From: Fibrobacterota bacterium
Lineage (GTDB): Bacteria > Fibrobacterota > Fibrobacteria > UBA11236
Assembly (NCBI GenBank): GCA_947466585.1
Contig: CANIEU010000002.1
Span: forward strand, 1-64,000
Direction: 5' to 3'
Length of the DNA stretch: 64,000 bases
Shown: piece by piece, positions 19,491-28,332 of the stretch
Layout: each line of letters starts with the position of its first letter
Position numbering within the stretch: the stretch's first letter is position 1
Position numbers and translations under genes: made by a program
Notes under the pieces: model-generated
Told to the model about the DNA's origin: nothing
What the model saw: the letters and a program-made list of their open reading frames with translations, nothing else
Databases searched by the model: none

Positions 19491-19668
19491 CGGACCCTGT
19501 CGCTCGCGCCAAAGTTCCGACTTTACAATCTTGACATAAACCGATAGAGTCTCCGTCCGTCTCGCTCATGCCCCCTCGAGGGGAAGGGCAAACCGGAAGG
19601 GTCTCGTCAAACATTACCTACGTCAAGGTCTGGAACGATGCGCGGTAAGCCGACAGGGTTCCTTTTTT
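19491..19668 (+). ncRNA. ssrS: candidate 6S RNA
   Basis: Directly downstream of zapA (classic 6S synteny); hand-folded closing stem 19492-19502/19651-19661 followed by T-run; further helices 19505-09/19640-44, 19514-18/19632-36, 19519-24/19625-30; open central loop; apical stem 19553-59/19594-600 and 19569-73/19586-90. Confidence 0.6.
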
Positions 19669-19715
19669 GGGGTTGGGCGGGCTGCGGGCTTCGCAATGCG
19701 GCGTAGGCCTCGATC

Positions 19716-19883
19716 GCGATACTACCTGTATCGCTCCCTCGGTCCTCCTTGCCTTGCTCGCCCTCGCTCCGCCGAACCCTCAAAAAAGCCTTGTCATCCG
19801 TTCCTTGCGGAACTTGCGCTCGCTTGGCCGAAACGCAAAAAGCGCTTTTTGCTTTCCGGTGTTCGATGTCCGCCGTAGGCGGA
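19716..19883. repeat. cluster of short perfect hairpins upstream of folD
   Basis: gcgatac-tacct-gtatcgc (19716-19734), gttcc-ttgc-ggaac (about 19799-19812), gcaaaaagcgctttttgc (19835-19852), tccgcc-gta-ggcgga (19869-19883). Confidence 0.65.
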
Positions 19884-19938
19884 TACGCTCTTTCCTCCTC
19901 CCCGTTTCCTATTTTTTGGGGCTCCCCGAGGAGATTCC

Positions 19939-20844
19939 ATGGCCCAGATTCTGGACGGCAAAAAGGTTGCGCAAGAGGTTCGTTCCCTGTTGAAGGGGCG
20001 CGTGGCGCGCCTTGCGGACAAGGGTGTCGTTCCCGGTTTAAGCGTGACCTTGGTGGGCGAGGATGCGGCCAGCAAGGTGTACGTGGCCTCCAAGGATGCG
20101 GCGGCCAAAGAGGTCGGCATGATGGCCTCAACGCACCGTTTACCGGCGGATATTTCCGAAGCCGAATTGCGGGCGCATTTGATCGCGCAGAACAACGACC
20201 CGTCTGTACATGGCATTTTGCTGCAACTTCCCTTGCCGAAACATTTGCCGGAAGATTCTTTGCTGAACCTGATCGCGGCCGATAAGGATGTGGACGGTTT
20301 TCATCCCGTCAGCTTGGGCAATGTGATGCTCGGCCGTCCGGGGTTCAAGCCCTGCACTCCGTGGGGCGTACAGGTGTTGTTGCATCGCGCGGGTATTTCG
20401 CTCAAGGGCAAGCACGTGGTGATTGTGGGCCGCTCGAACATCGTGGGCAAGCCGCTGGCGAACCTGCTGGTTCAAAAGGCCGCCGATGCGGATGCGACCG
20501 TGACGGTATGCCATAGCGGAACCCGGGATCTGGCGCGTTTTACGCGCGAGGCCGACGTGGTGGTGGCCGCCATCGGGCGCGCCGAGTTCATCACGGGCGA
20601 CATGGTTCGCGAGGGGGCGGTGGTGGTGGATGTGGGCATCAACCGCGTCGAGGACGCTTCCTTGCCGAAGGGTTACCGTCTGTGCGGCGACGTGCATTTC
20701 GCCTCGGTCGAGCCGAAAGCTTCCTTCATTACCCCCGTGCCCGGCGGCGTGGGCCCAATGACAATCGCCATGTTGCTCGCCAACACTGTGTGGTCGGCCG
20801 AGCTCAAGGCCGGCATCGATAGCAAGCATGACCCCTTTCAATAG
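19939..20844 (+). CDS. folD: bifunctional methylenetetrahydrofolate dehydrogenase/cyclohydrolase
   Basis: VGEDAASKVYVASKDAAAKEVG, GILLQLPLPKHL, VVIVGRSNIVGKPLANLL, TPVPGGVGPMTIAMLLANT. Confidence 0.97.
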   Translation: MAQILDGKKVAQEVRSLLKGRVARLADKGVVPGLSVTLVGEDAASKVYVASKDAAAKEVGMMASTHRLPADISEAELRAHLIAQNNDPSVHGILLQLPLPKHLPEDSLLNLIAADKDVDGFHPVSLGNVMLGRPGFKPCTPWGVQVLLHRAGISLKGKHVVIVGRSNIVGKPLANLLVQKAADADATVTVCHSGTRDLARFTREADVVVAAIGRAEFITGDMVREGAVVVDVGINRVEDASLPKGYRLCGDVHFASVEPKASFITPVPGGVGPMTIAMLLANTVWSAELKAGIDSKHDPFQ

Positions 20845-20869
20845 GAAATCACCCGACGGTTGCACAAGG

Positions 20870-20902
20870 TTTGCGCCAAGTTTGCGCCAAGTTTGCTTCA
20901 AA
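20870..20902. repeat. 11-nt tandem repeat TTTGCGCCAAG
   Basis: tttgcgccaag at 20870-20880 and 20881-20891, degenerate third copy tttgcttcaaa. Confidence 0.7.
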
Positions 20903-21042
20903 TTCGCCTAAACCGGGCTCTTGGACGGGGTTTTGTATTCGGGATGGAGGGGGATTTTTTCTAGTTTTGCCCCAAATTCGGCGTCCTTTGCGCATCGTTG
21001 TTGCGCAGGGGTTTTCGCGTCGCCAGATCCCGATATTTCTTC

Positions 21043-21948
21043 ATGATTTCTACGCAGACGCCCAAACACTCCGCCTCGGCGGAAGACTATCTCCGGTACA
21101 CCTCGGAGCGGGTGAATGCCGCCCTTGAAAAGTTGTTGCCCGCCGAGTCGGACCCGCCGGGTGAGTTGCACAAGGCGGAGCGGTATTCCATGTTCGCAGG
21201 CGGGAAGCGTTTGCGACCCGCGCTGTGTATTGGTGCGTTCGAAGCCTGCGGGGGTGCGGGGGATTCGGTTCTCTCCGCGGCCTGCGCTCTGGAAATGGTC
21301 CACACCTTCTCGCTCATCCACGACGATCTGCCCTGCATGGACGACGACGATCTGCGCCGCGGCCGCCCGACCAATCACAAGGTGTTCGGCGAAGCAATGG
21401 CCGTGCTGGCCGGTGACGCCTTGCTTGTCCAAGCCTTCGAGCTCGTTGCCGCCACGGGAAATGCCTCCTGCGTGCAGACGTTGGCGCAGTCGCTCGGTTC
21501 GCAGGGTATGCTCGGCGGTCAGGTGGTCGACATTCTGAGCGAGGGGAAAGCCGTCGATCTTGCCACGGTCGATTACATCCACCGTCACAAGACCGCAGCG
21601 CTGATCGCCGGTTCACTGGTGATGGGGGCGCAAATGGCCAATGCCCCGGAAAACGTTGTGGATGGGCTGCGCGAGTTCGGTTATAAAATCGGCTTGGGAT
21701 TCCAGATCGTGGATGATTGCCTCGATCTGGAGCAAACCACCGAAGTGCTGGGCAAGGACGCCGGTTCGGATCTCGAAAACGGCAAAGCGACCTACCCATC
21801 GCTGATCGGTCTCGAAGCATCCAAGCGCCGCGCCCACGAATTGATCGAAACGGCCATCACCGACCTGCATGCGCTGCCGCTTCAAGGCGCGGTGCAGGGC
21901 ACCGTGCTCGAAACGGTTGCACGCTACATCTTCACCCGTGTCCATTAA
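21043..21948 (+). CDS. ispA: polyprenyl synthetase (farnesyl/geranylgeranyl diphosphate synthase)
   Basis: GGKRLRPALC, LIHDDLPCMDDDDLRRGRPTNHKVFGE, GFQIVDDCLD. Confidence 0.92.
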   Translation: MISTQTPKHSASAEDYLRYTSERVNAALEKLLPAESDPPGELHKAERYSMFAGGKRLRPALCIGAFEACGGAGDSVLSAACALEMVHTFSLIHDDLPCMDDDDLRRGRPTNHKVFGEAMAVLAGDALLVQAFELVAATGNASCVQTLAQSLGSQGMLGGQVVDILSEGKAVDLATVDYIHRHKTAALIAGSLVMGAQMANAPENVVDGLREFGYKIGLGFQIVDDCLDLEQTTEVLGKDAGSDLENGKATYPSLIGLEASKRRAHELIETAITDLHALPLQGAVQGTVLETVARYIFTRVH

Positions 21949-21979
21949 ACCGGACCTGAACCCCGCGGAACGCTCCTGC

Positions 21980-23872
21980 ATGCTTGAAAAAATCCATTCC
22001 CCCGCTGATCTCAAGGGACTTACCGTCGATCAGCTCAAGGTGCTGGCGGGCGAAATGCGCGACACCATCGTGCGGCAGGTGGCGTCCAAGGGCGGTCACC
22101 TCGCGAGCAGCCTCGGCACCGTGGATCTCACCCTGGCGCTGCATGTCGTGTACAATACGCCCCAGGACAAACTGGTCTGGGACACTGGCCATCAGGCATA
22201 CGCGCACAAACTGGTGACGGGACGCTACAAGGATTTTCATACGCTCAAGCAGTTCGGCGGTCTGTCCGGCTTTCTGAAGCGTGAAGAAAGCGAATACGAC
22301 GCCTTCGGCGCCGGGCATGCGACCACCTCGCTCTCGGCAGCCCTCGGCATGGCAGCGGCCCGTTCGCAACTGGGCAAGGACTACAACGTCGTCGGCATCA
22401 TCGGCGACGGTTCCATGACCGGCGGCATGGCCTACGAGGCGCTCAACAACGCCGGTGAAATCGACGAGAAGGTCGTGTTCATCCTGAACGACAACAAAAT
22501 GTCGATCTCGAAGAACGTGGGCGCGATCTCCAAGTATCTGAACCGCATTCTCGTGAACCCGACCTACAACAAGGTCAAGGACGAAGTGTGGGACCTGGCC
22601 GGCAAGCTGCCGCAGGGAAAGCATCTCCAACAGCTGATGGCGCGCGCCGATCGCGGCCTACGCCGCATGATCGTGCCGGGCGGATTTTTCGAAGACCTCG
22701 GCATCCGCTACTTCGGCCCCGTGGACGGACACGATGTGGAAGCCCTGATCGAGATCCTCTCGGCGGTCAAGGAACTGCCGGGACCGAACCTCATCCACGT
22801 GGTGACCACCAAGGGTTTCGGATGGGAGAAGTCGGAGCAGGACGCCATCAAGTGGCACGCTTCCAATCCCTTCGACATCGAGTCGGGTAAGCTCAAAGCC
22901 GCCCCGGCCGCGACGCCCGGTCTCACCAAGGTGTTCGGCGAAGCGATCACCGAACTGGCGCGCAAAGACCGCCGCATCGTCGGCATCACTGGCGCGATGC
23001 CCGAAGGTTGCGGACTCAACATCATGGCGGCGGCTTTGCCCACCCGCGTGTACGACGTGGGTATCGCCGAAGAATACGCGGTGACCTTTGCCGCGGGCGC
23101 CGCCTGCGACGGGCTCAAGCCCGTGGTCGCAATTTACTCGACCTTCCTGCAGCGCGCTTTCGATCAGATCGTGCATGACGTGGCCATCCAGCACTTGAAT
23201 GTGACCTTCGTGCTCGATCGCGCGGGCCTCGTCGGCCTCGACGGCCCCACGCACCACGGCGCGATGGACCTCAGCTATTTGGGCATGATTCCGGGCATGG
23301 TGATCCTGGCGCCGTCCGACGAGAAGGAGCTCCGCAACCTGTTGCACACGGCGCTGGCCTACAACGACGGCCCAGTCTCCGTGCGCTACCCGCGCGGCAA
23401 CGCCTCTGCCCCCGACGAACATCTGCCGTTCGAAACCTTGCCGATCGGCATTCCGAAAGTGGTGGAAGAGGGAGAAGACTTGCTCATCCTCGCCGTCGGC
23501 CCGATGCTGGCTTACGCCGTCAAGGCTGCGGCCACGCTGCGCGCCGAAGGCCATCGCCCTACGGTGGTGGATGTGCGTACGGTCAAACCGCTGAACCGCG
23601 AAGTCTACGACGCCCTGTTCGCGCGGCATCGCGCCGTGCTCACGGTGGAAGACAACGTGCTGCACGGCGGATTCGGCACGACCGTCGCGTTGCTGCTGGG
23701 CGATCTCGGCCGCGGCGACATGCCGCTCAAGCACGTTTCCTTGCCCGATGAATTCGTCACCCACGGGGAAGTGCCGGTGCTGCACCGCATTCTGGGTATG
23801 GATGCCGAAGGCGTTCACAAAAAGGCCGTGGAACTACTCACGCAAATTTCTCCGGTGGGCGGCCGGGTTTAA
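21980..23872 (+). CDS. dxs: 1-deoxy-D-xylulose-5-phosphate synthase
   Basis: GGHLASSLGTVDLTLALHVVYNTPQDKLVWDTGHQAYAHKLVTGR, GDGSMTGGMAYEALNNAG, DRAGLVGLDGPTHHG. Confidence 0.97.
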   Translation: MLEKIHSPADLKGLTVDQLKVLAGEMRDTIVRQVASKGGHLASSLGTVDLTLALHVVYNTPQDKLVWDTGHQAYAHKLVTGRYKDFHTLKQFGGLSGFLKREESEYDAFGAGHATTSLSAALGMAAARSQLGKDYNVVGIIGDGSMTGGMAYEALNNAGEIDEKVVFILNDNKMSISKNVGAISKYLNRILVNPTYNKVKDEVWDLAGKLPQGKHLQQLMARADRGLRRMIVPGGFFEDLGIRYFGPVDGHDVEALIEILSAVKELPGPNLIHVVTTKGFGWEKSEQDAIKWHASNPFDIESGKLKAAPAATPGLTKVFGEAITELARKDRRIVGITGAMPEGCGLNIMAAALPTRVYDVGIAEEYAVTFAAGAACDGLKPVVAIYSTFLQRAFDQIVHDVAIQHLNVTFVLDRAGLVGLDGPTHHGAMDLSYLGMIPGMVILAPSDEKELRNLLHTALAYNDGPVSVRYPRGNASAPDEHLPFETLPIGIPKVVEEGEDLLILAVGPMLAYAVKAAATLRAEGHRPTVVDVRTVKPLNREVYDALFARHRAVLTVEDNVLHGGFGTTVALLLGDLGRGDMPLKHVSLPDEFVTHGEVPVLHRILGMDAEGVHKKAVELLTQISPVGGRV

Positions 23873-23942
23873 CGCGTTCCGAACGCGAATTCCCGCTCTG
23901 ATTTTTTTCGAGTCTTTTCTTTTTTTTCAATCGGACGACAAC

Positions 23943-25577
23943 ATGACCGCTTTTCAAGACGACGCCTCTTCATCCGGCTCGAAATCCTCCTCCGGGGGTG
24001 ATTTCGATTTGCCCGGATTCAAGGCGAAGCCCCGCAAAAAAGCGGCCGACGAAAGCGGGAGCGCCCCGGCCTCGGCTCCCAAATCGCCCCGTGCCTACGG
24101 TGAAACCCCGCGCGAAAATGCAGGTCCCAAGCGCACCGGCAAGTTGCCCTCGACCTTTAAAAGCCGCGAACGCGACGCACGCCCCGATGGCCCGCGCGCT
24201 CCGCGTAAACCGTTTGAAGCCGGCGAGGCGCCGCGCAAAAAATTCGCCAGCGATTTCCGTCCCAAGGAAGGCGAGCGTAAATCTTATGGTAGCGGTAGTG
24301 CCGGTGGCGCCGGTGGTGCCAGGACCGCATGGAAGTCGGATGCACCGCGCAAACCCTATGGTGCAGACCGAGGTGCCGGGGGCGCGGGTGGTAAGCCCGC
24401 TTTCAAGCCCTACGGAGCCGACCGCAGTGCCGATCGTCCCTCGCGTTCTTATGGTTCTTCGGATGGCGCGCGCAAGCCCTATGGTTCCGATCGTGGCACG
24501 GGCGGTGGCGACCGTCCCGCGCGCCCCTACGGTGCGGGTGGTGAGAAACCCGCGTGGAAGTCGGATGCACCGCGCAAGCCCTATGGTTCCGATCGTGGCA
24601 CGGGCGGTGGCGACCGTCCCGCGCGCCCTTACGGTGCAGGTGGCGACAAGCCCGCGTGGAAGTCGGATGCACCGCGCAAACCCTACGGAGCGGGTGGAGA
24701 TCGGCCCGCGTGGAAATCGGACGCACCGCGCAAACCCTACGGCACCGAACGCGGTGCGGGCGGCCCCGGCGGCGGTTATACCGGCAGCAAGGATGCGACG
24801 CGCAGCTTCGAGTCCGAACTCTCGCCCGATGTCAAAAAATTCCTGCCCTTGTTGACTGAAAAAGGACGCCACAAGGAGTCCCGCTTTCTGCTCGAAGGCG
24901 CGAAGAATATCTCCGACGTCGCTGAAAATTCCCCCGAGATCCTGCACACGGTGCTCGTCGCGGAGGGTTTCGAAGATACCGTGCTCAAAGCCCGTCTCGA
25001 TGAATTGCGTATTCGCACGCGCGTTGTGAAGGGTACCGAAATCTCCGCGCTGTGCGGCACGGAAACCCCGCAAGGCATCATCGCCGTCGCGAACTTCGGT
25101 TCGTTGCGCCCCGACTGGACCACGATCCAGAGCGTGACGTTGCTGGACGGCGTGCAGGACCCCGGTAATCTGGGCGCGATCTTGCGCACTTCCGCCGCGC
25201 TCGGCATGGATGCCGTGGTGCTGGGCAAGGGAACCTGCGATCCGTACAATCCCAAGGTTGTGCGCGCTTCGGCCGCGACGCTGTTGCGGATGCCGCTCGA
25301 AACGGGCGAAGATCTGACCACGAAGATCCACTTTCTCCGCACCAAGGGCTTCACCATCGTGGCGACTTCGCCGCATGCGAAGATCACCTTGGACAAGGCG
25401 ACCTTGCGCAAGAAAGTCGCGCTTCTGTTCGGTAGCGAAGGCGGCGGTGTGGGCGCGAACCTGATCGATCAAGCCGATCAGGTGGTGCGTATTCCCATGA
25501 AGGGCAAGGTCGAGTCGCTGAATGTCGCTGTGGCCCACGGGTTGTTGGCGTACGAACTGATGCGCCTCAAGAAATAG
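23943..25577 (+). CDS. SpoU/TrmH-family RNA methyltransferase with ~290-aa R/G/P/Y-rich disordered N-terminus
   Basis: C-term LLDGVQDPGNLGAILRTSAALGMDAVVL, LLFGSEGGGVG, VESLNVAVAHGLLAYELMR; N-term repeats RKPYGSDRGTGGGDRPARPYGAGG. Confidence 0.85.
   Translation: MTAFQDDASSSGSKSSSGGDFDLPGFKAKPRKKAADESGSAPASAPKSPRAYGETPRENAGPKRTGKLPSTFKSRERDARPDGPRAPRKPFEAGEAPRKKFASDFRPKEGERKSYGSGSAGGAGGARTAWKSDAPRKPYGADRGAGGAGGKPAFKPYGADRSADRPSRSYGSSDGARKPYGSDRGTGGGDRPARPYGAGGEKPAWKSDAPRKPYGSDRGTGGGDRPARPYGAGGDKPAWKSDAPRKPYGAGGDRPAWKSDAPRKPYGTERGAGGPGGGYTGSKDATRSFESELSPDVKKFLPLLTEKGRHKESRFLLEGAKNISDVAENSPEILHTVLVAEGFEDTVLKARLDELRIRTRVVKGTEISALCGTETPQGIIAVANFGSLRPDWTTIQSVTLLDGVQDPGNLGAILRTSAALGMDAVVLGKGTCDPYNPKVVRASAATLLRMPLETGEDLTTKIHFLRTKGFTIVATSPHAKITLDKATLRKKVALLFGSEGGGVGANLIDQADQVVRIPMKGKVESLNVAVAHGLLAYELMRLKK
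24470..24760 (+). repeat. in-frame ~102-nt tandem repeat inside the methyltransferase CDS
   Basis: atggttccgatcgtggcacgggcggtggcgacc recurs at 24481 and 24583 (102 nt apart), then partial units. Confidence 0.85.
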
Positions 25578-25601
25578 CCTGCGCCTGCAGGGGAGGGTCC
25601 C

Positions 25602-26210
25602 GTGAAAATCCGCTGGATTCCCACCTACAACGCGCCCGTCGTTCTGACGTTCGCGTTGTTGGCGTTCGCGGTGCATTTCGCCAGCGTTCAGACCGGGGGC
25701 ACGTTGGCCTCCACGTACTTCGCCGCCCTGCCCGGGTTCGACTATAAATCCTTCTGGTCGTGGTTTCGGCTGGTGTCGCATGTGCTCGGCCACAAAGACA
25801 TGCCCCACCTTGTCTCCAATTTCTCCGTCATCCTGCTGATCGGGCCGGTGCTAGAGGAAAAACACGGCGGCAAACTGCTGATCGTGATGATCGTGATCAC
25901 CGCGCTGGTGACCGGCGTGCTCAACACCCTGTTTTTCAACACCGGCCTGATGGGCGCCAGCGGCGTGGTGTTCATGATGATTCTGCTGGGCTCCTTCACC
26001 AATCACAAGCCGGGCGAAATTCCACTGACCTTCGTTGCGGTGGTGTTGCTCTACCTCGTCGGTGAGGTGACGGCCGCCTTCAAGGAAGACGGCGTTTCCC
26101 AGTTCGCGCACATCCTCGGCGGGTTATGCGGAACGGTGTTCGGTTTCTGGCGTGGCGCGGTAGGGGGAAGCAAGAAAACCCTGGCGAAGAAGGTGCGAAA
26201 TGCGAAATGA
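25602..26210 (+). CDS. rhomboid family intramembrane serine protease
   Basis: GHKDMPHLVSNFSVILLIGPVLE, LMGASGVVFMMIL (Ser), QFAHILGGLCGTVFG (His). Confidence 0.8.
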   Translation: MKIRWIPTYNAPVVLTFALLAFAVHFASVQTGGTLASTYFAALPGFDYKSFWSWFRLVSHVLGHKDMPHLVSNFSVILLIGPVLEEKHGGKLLIVMIVITALVTGVLNTLFFNTGLMGASGVVFMMILLGSFTNHKPGEIPLTFVAVVLLYLVGEVTAAFKEDGVSQFAHILGGLCGTVFGFWRGAVGGSKKTLAKKVRNAK

Positions 26211-26263
26211 CTTGTAGGGGCAATTCATGAATTGCCCCTACAAGGTTTTTCCACCATTTCGCA
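26192..26263. repeat. compound palindrome: 34-nt perfect dyad flanked by GCGAAAT arms
   Basis: cttgtaggggcaattcatgaattgcccctacaag 26211-26244, perfect; outer tgcgaaatg 26201-26209 pairs with catttcgca 26255-26263. Confidence 0.85.
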
Positions 26264-26278
26264 GTTAATTTTGGTCCC

Positions 26279-26644
26279 ATGAAAACCATCGTCGTTCTCG
26301 GGGCTTCGGACAAGCCCGACCGCGCTAGCAACATGCTGATGAAGCGCCTGATCGTCCGCGGAGGGTTCGTCCCGGTTCCCGTGCATCCCGCACTGGATGC
26401 GATTGCAGGGGTTCCCGTACGCAGCACGCTCGGCGAAGCGCCTCGACATCCCGATCTTTTGACGGTGTACCTCTCTGCAGAGCGCAGTTCGGCTTTGGAG
26501 GAAGACATCAAAAATCTGGAGCCCCACAAGGTGATCTTCAATCCGGGCGCCGAAAATCTGGAGCTCGAAAAGCGCCTGGCGGCCGCCGGCATCGAAACGG
26601 AGAACGCCTGTTCCCTCGTGCTGCTCGCACAGGGCCAACTTTAA
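26279..26644 (+). CDS. CoA-binding domain protein
   Basis: MKTIVVLGASDKPDRASNMLMKRLIVRGGFVPVPVHP...VIFNPGAEN. Confidence 0.7.
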   Translation: MKTIVVLGASDKPDRASNMLMKRLIVRGGFVPVPVHPALDAIAGVPVRSTLGEAPRHPDLLTVYLSAERSSALEEDIKNLEPHKVIFNPGAENLELEKRLAAAGIETENACSLVLLAQGQL

Positions 26645-26667
26645 TCGGTATTCACGGGACGCGCGGC

Positions 26668-27381
26668 ATGGCACCCCAGTTTTCCTTATCGGATATATGG
26701 TTCTTCGGGATTTCGGTCGTTGCGTTGGCGCTGGTGCCTACAGCCTTCGCAACACGGGCATGGATATTTCCCGCTTGGTTCGCGGGCATCGGCGTGTATT
26801 TGCTTGTGGCTCCGGCCGCCCTTCACCCGGCGTGGAACGTGTGGGTGTGGCTGCTGTTGTCACAAGGCCCGTGGATCGCACTCGTTCCCGACCTGCTTTC
26901 ACGCGGCCGCGCCGCGCGCTCGCTCGACGCCGTCCCGCTCCGATCGTTGCTGGCCTTCTCGCTGCTGCATCTGCTGGGTGCACGACATGTGTTCAGCGCA
27001 CTTTCCGGGGATCTGCCGCCCGACTTCGCGCTCGAAATCGCTTCGGGTGAAACCCTCACGGCATTCGGTGCCGGAATTCTGTGGCTGTTCTGCAGGCCCG
27101 AAAAACTCTGGTTCCGCTTGCTGGCGATGTTCTGGAACGCACAGGCCTTAACCGGTTCCCTGGTTTGGTCGTGGGCACTGCTGCGCGCGCATACGGGGTT
27201 ACCCGTCGTCGGTGTTCCCTCACCCGATTTACACGCGTATTTCGGCGGTTGGCCCGGAGGGCTGGAGGCGTTTTTCTGGATTCCGCTCGCCGTCTGCCTG
27301 CACGCTGCAGTATTTTATAAACTCCTGCGTCCCGACCCCGATGCGCCGATCGCCTGCTCCTCTGGAGAAATCATCCCATGA
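26668..27381 (+). CDS. hypothetical multi-pass membrane protein
   Basis: About 6 hydrophobic segments; 4-nt overlap with next gene. Confidence 0.55.
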   Translation: MAPQFSLSDIWFFGISVVALALVPTAFATRAWIFPAWFAGIGVYLLVAPAALHPAWNVWVWLLLSQGPWIALVPDLLSRGRAARSLDAVPLRSLLAFSLLHLLGARHVFSALSGDLPPDFALEIASGETLTAFGAGILWLFCRPEKLWFRLLAMFWNAQALTGSLVWSWALLRAHTGLPVVGVPSPDLHAYFGGWPGGLEAFFWIPLAVCLHAAVFYKLLRPDPDAPIACSSGEIIP

Positions 27382-28220
27382 CAGCTTCCCGCTTCTTTCG
27401 CTCCTTCGTGATTCCCGCCTTCAGCCTGCTGCTGTTCAGCCACTGCGCCATGCTGGGGCTCGCGGGCCCATTGCTGGTTTCGGAAAGCGACGAGTCGAAG
27501 CTCGGCGCCGAGTTCAACACCCAGTTGCACACCGATCCCGCGCAGGTGAAGGAATATCCGGTGTTCGTTGCGAATACGCCGGAGCGCATTGCGTTTCAGA
27601 ACTATGTGATCGGGCTGGCGCAGCAGGTGTACGGGACCATTCCCGCCAAGGACAAGCCGGGCTACGCCTTCACCTACACCCTCATCGATGCGCCCGTGGA
27701 AAACGCCTTCGCGGTGCCGGGTGGTTACGTGTACATCTACACCGGCATCATCAAGACGATGAAGAACGAATCCGAACTGGTGGGCGTACTGGGTCACGAG
27801 ATCTCGCATGTGACGCGGCACCATTACCGCGATGCGCTTGCGAAACAGACCGGCATTTCGCTGCTGTACCAGGCGCTGGTCGGCAAGGATGCGGGCCAGT
27901 TGACGCAGGTGGTGGCGCAGGCGTTCGGAACCTTGGCTTCGCTTTCGGTGTCGCGCGACAACGAGTCGGAGGCGGACAAATACGGCACCAAATACACGGC
28001 GGCGTCGGGGCACAATCCCCTCGGCATCGCGAATTATTTCGAACGCGTCAAGAGCCCCGGACCGGCGTGGCTCTCAACGCACCCGGCCCCCAAGAACCGC
28101 GTCGAAACCGTGCGCACACAGGTGGCCAACAATTCAGGATATTCAGCACTTGCGGCAAACGCGGCGGTGACGGATTACCAAAGCCGGTTTGACCAAATGA
28201 CTGCGGTGATCAGGAAGTAG
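27378..28220 (+). CDS. M48 family metalloprotease
   Basis: LGHEISHVTRHHYRDAL (HExxH), DNESEADKYG. Confidence 0.88.
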   Translation: MTASRFFRSFVIPAFSLLLFSHCAMLGLAGPLLVSESDESKLGAEFNTQLHTDPAQVKEYPVFVANTPERIAFQNYVIGLAQQVYGTIPAKDKPGYAFTYTLIDAPVENAFAVPGGYVYIYTGIIKTMKNESELVGVLGHEISHVTRHHYRDALAKQTGISLLYQALVGKDAGQLTQVVAQAFGTLASLSVSRDNESEADKYGTKYTAASGHNPLGIANYFERVKSPGPAWLSTHPAPKNRVETVRTQVANNSGYSALAANAAVTDYQSRFDQMTAVIRK

Positions 28221-28332
28221 GAGATTAGTCGGAAGTCGGACGTTTCGCTGCTGGATTTTCTAACGGTCCGGAATGCTGCTGATAGATTTCTGTGTTTGCA
28301 TTTGCTGTCGACTTCCGACCTCCGACCTTCTT
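28212..28332. repeat. heptanucleotide-period inverted repeat (GTCGGAA / CTTCCGA)
   Basis: gtcggaagtcggacg near the M48 stop; gtcgacttccgacctccgaccttctt before the convergent gene's stop. Confidence 0.65.

Noticed and set aside
19555-19670. SRP/4.5S RNA (ccggaagg motif)
   Set aside because: Lacks the GGTCAGGnCCGGAAGGAAGCAGCC core; synteny and fold fit 6S better.
24470-24760. Possible CRISPR-like direct repeats
   Set aside because: Period is a multiple of 3, in frame, no spacers; it is a protein-coding tandem repeat.
23970-25808. 612-aa ORF antisense to the SpoU methyltransferase repeats
   Set aside because: Open frame produced by the repeat composition; sense strand encodes a real SpoU domain.
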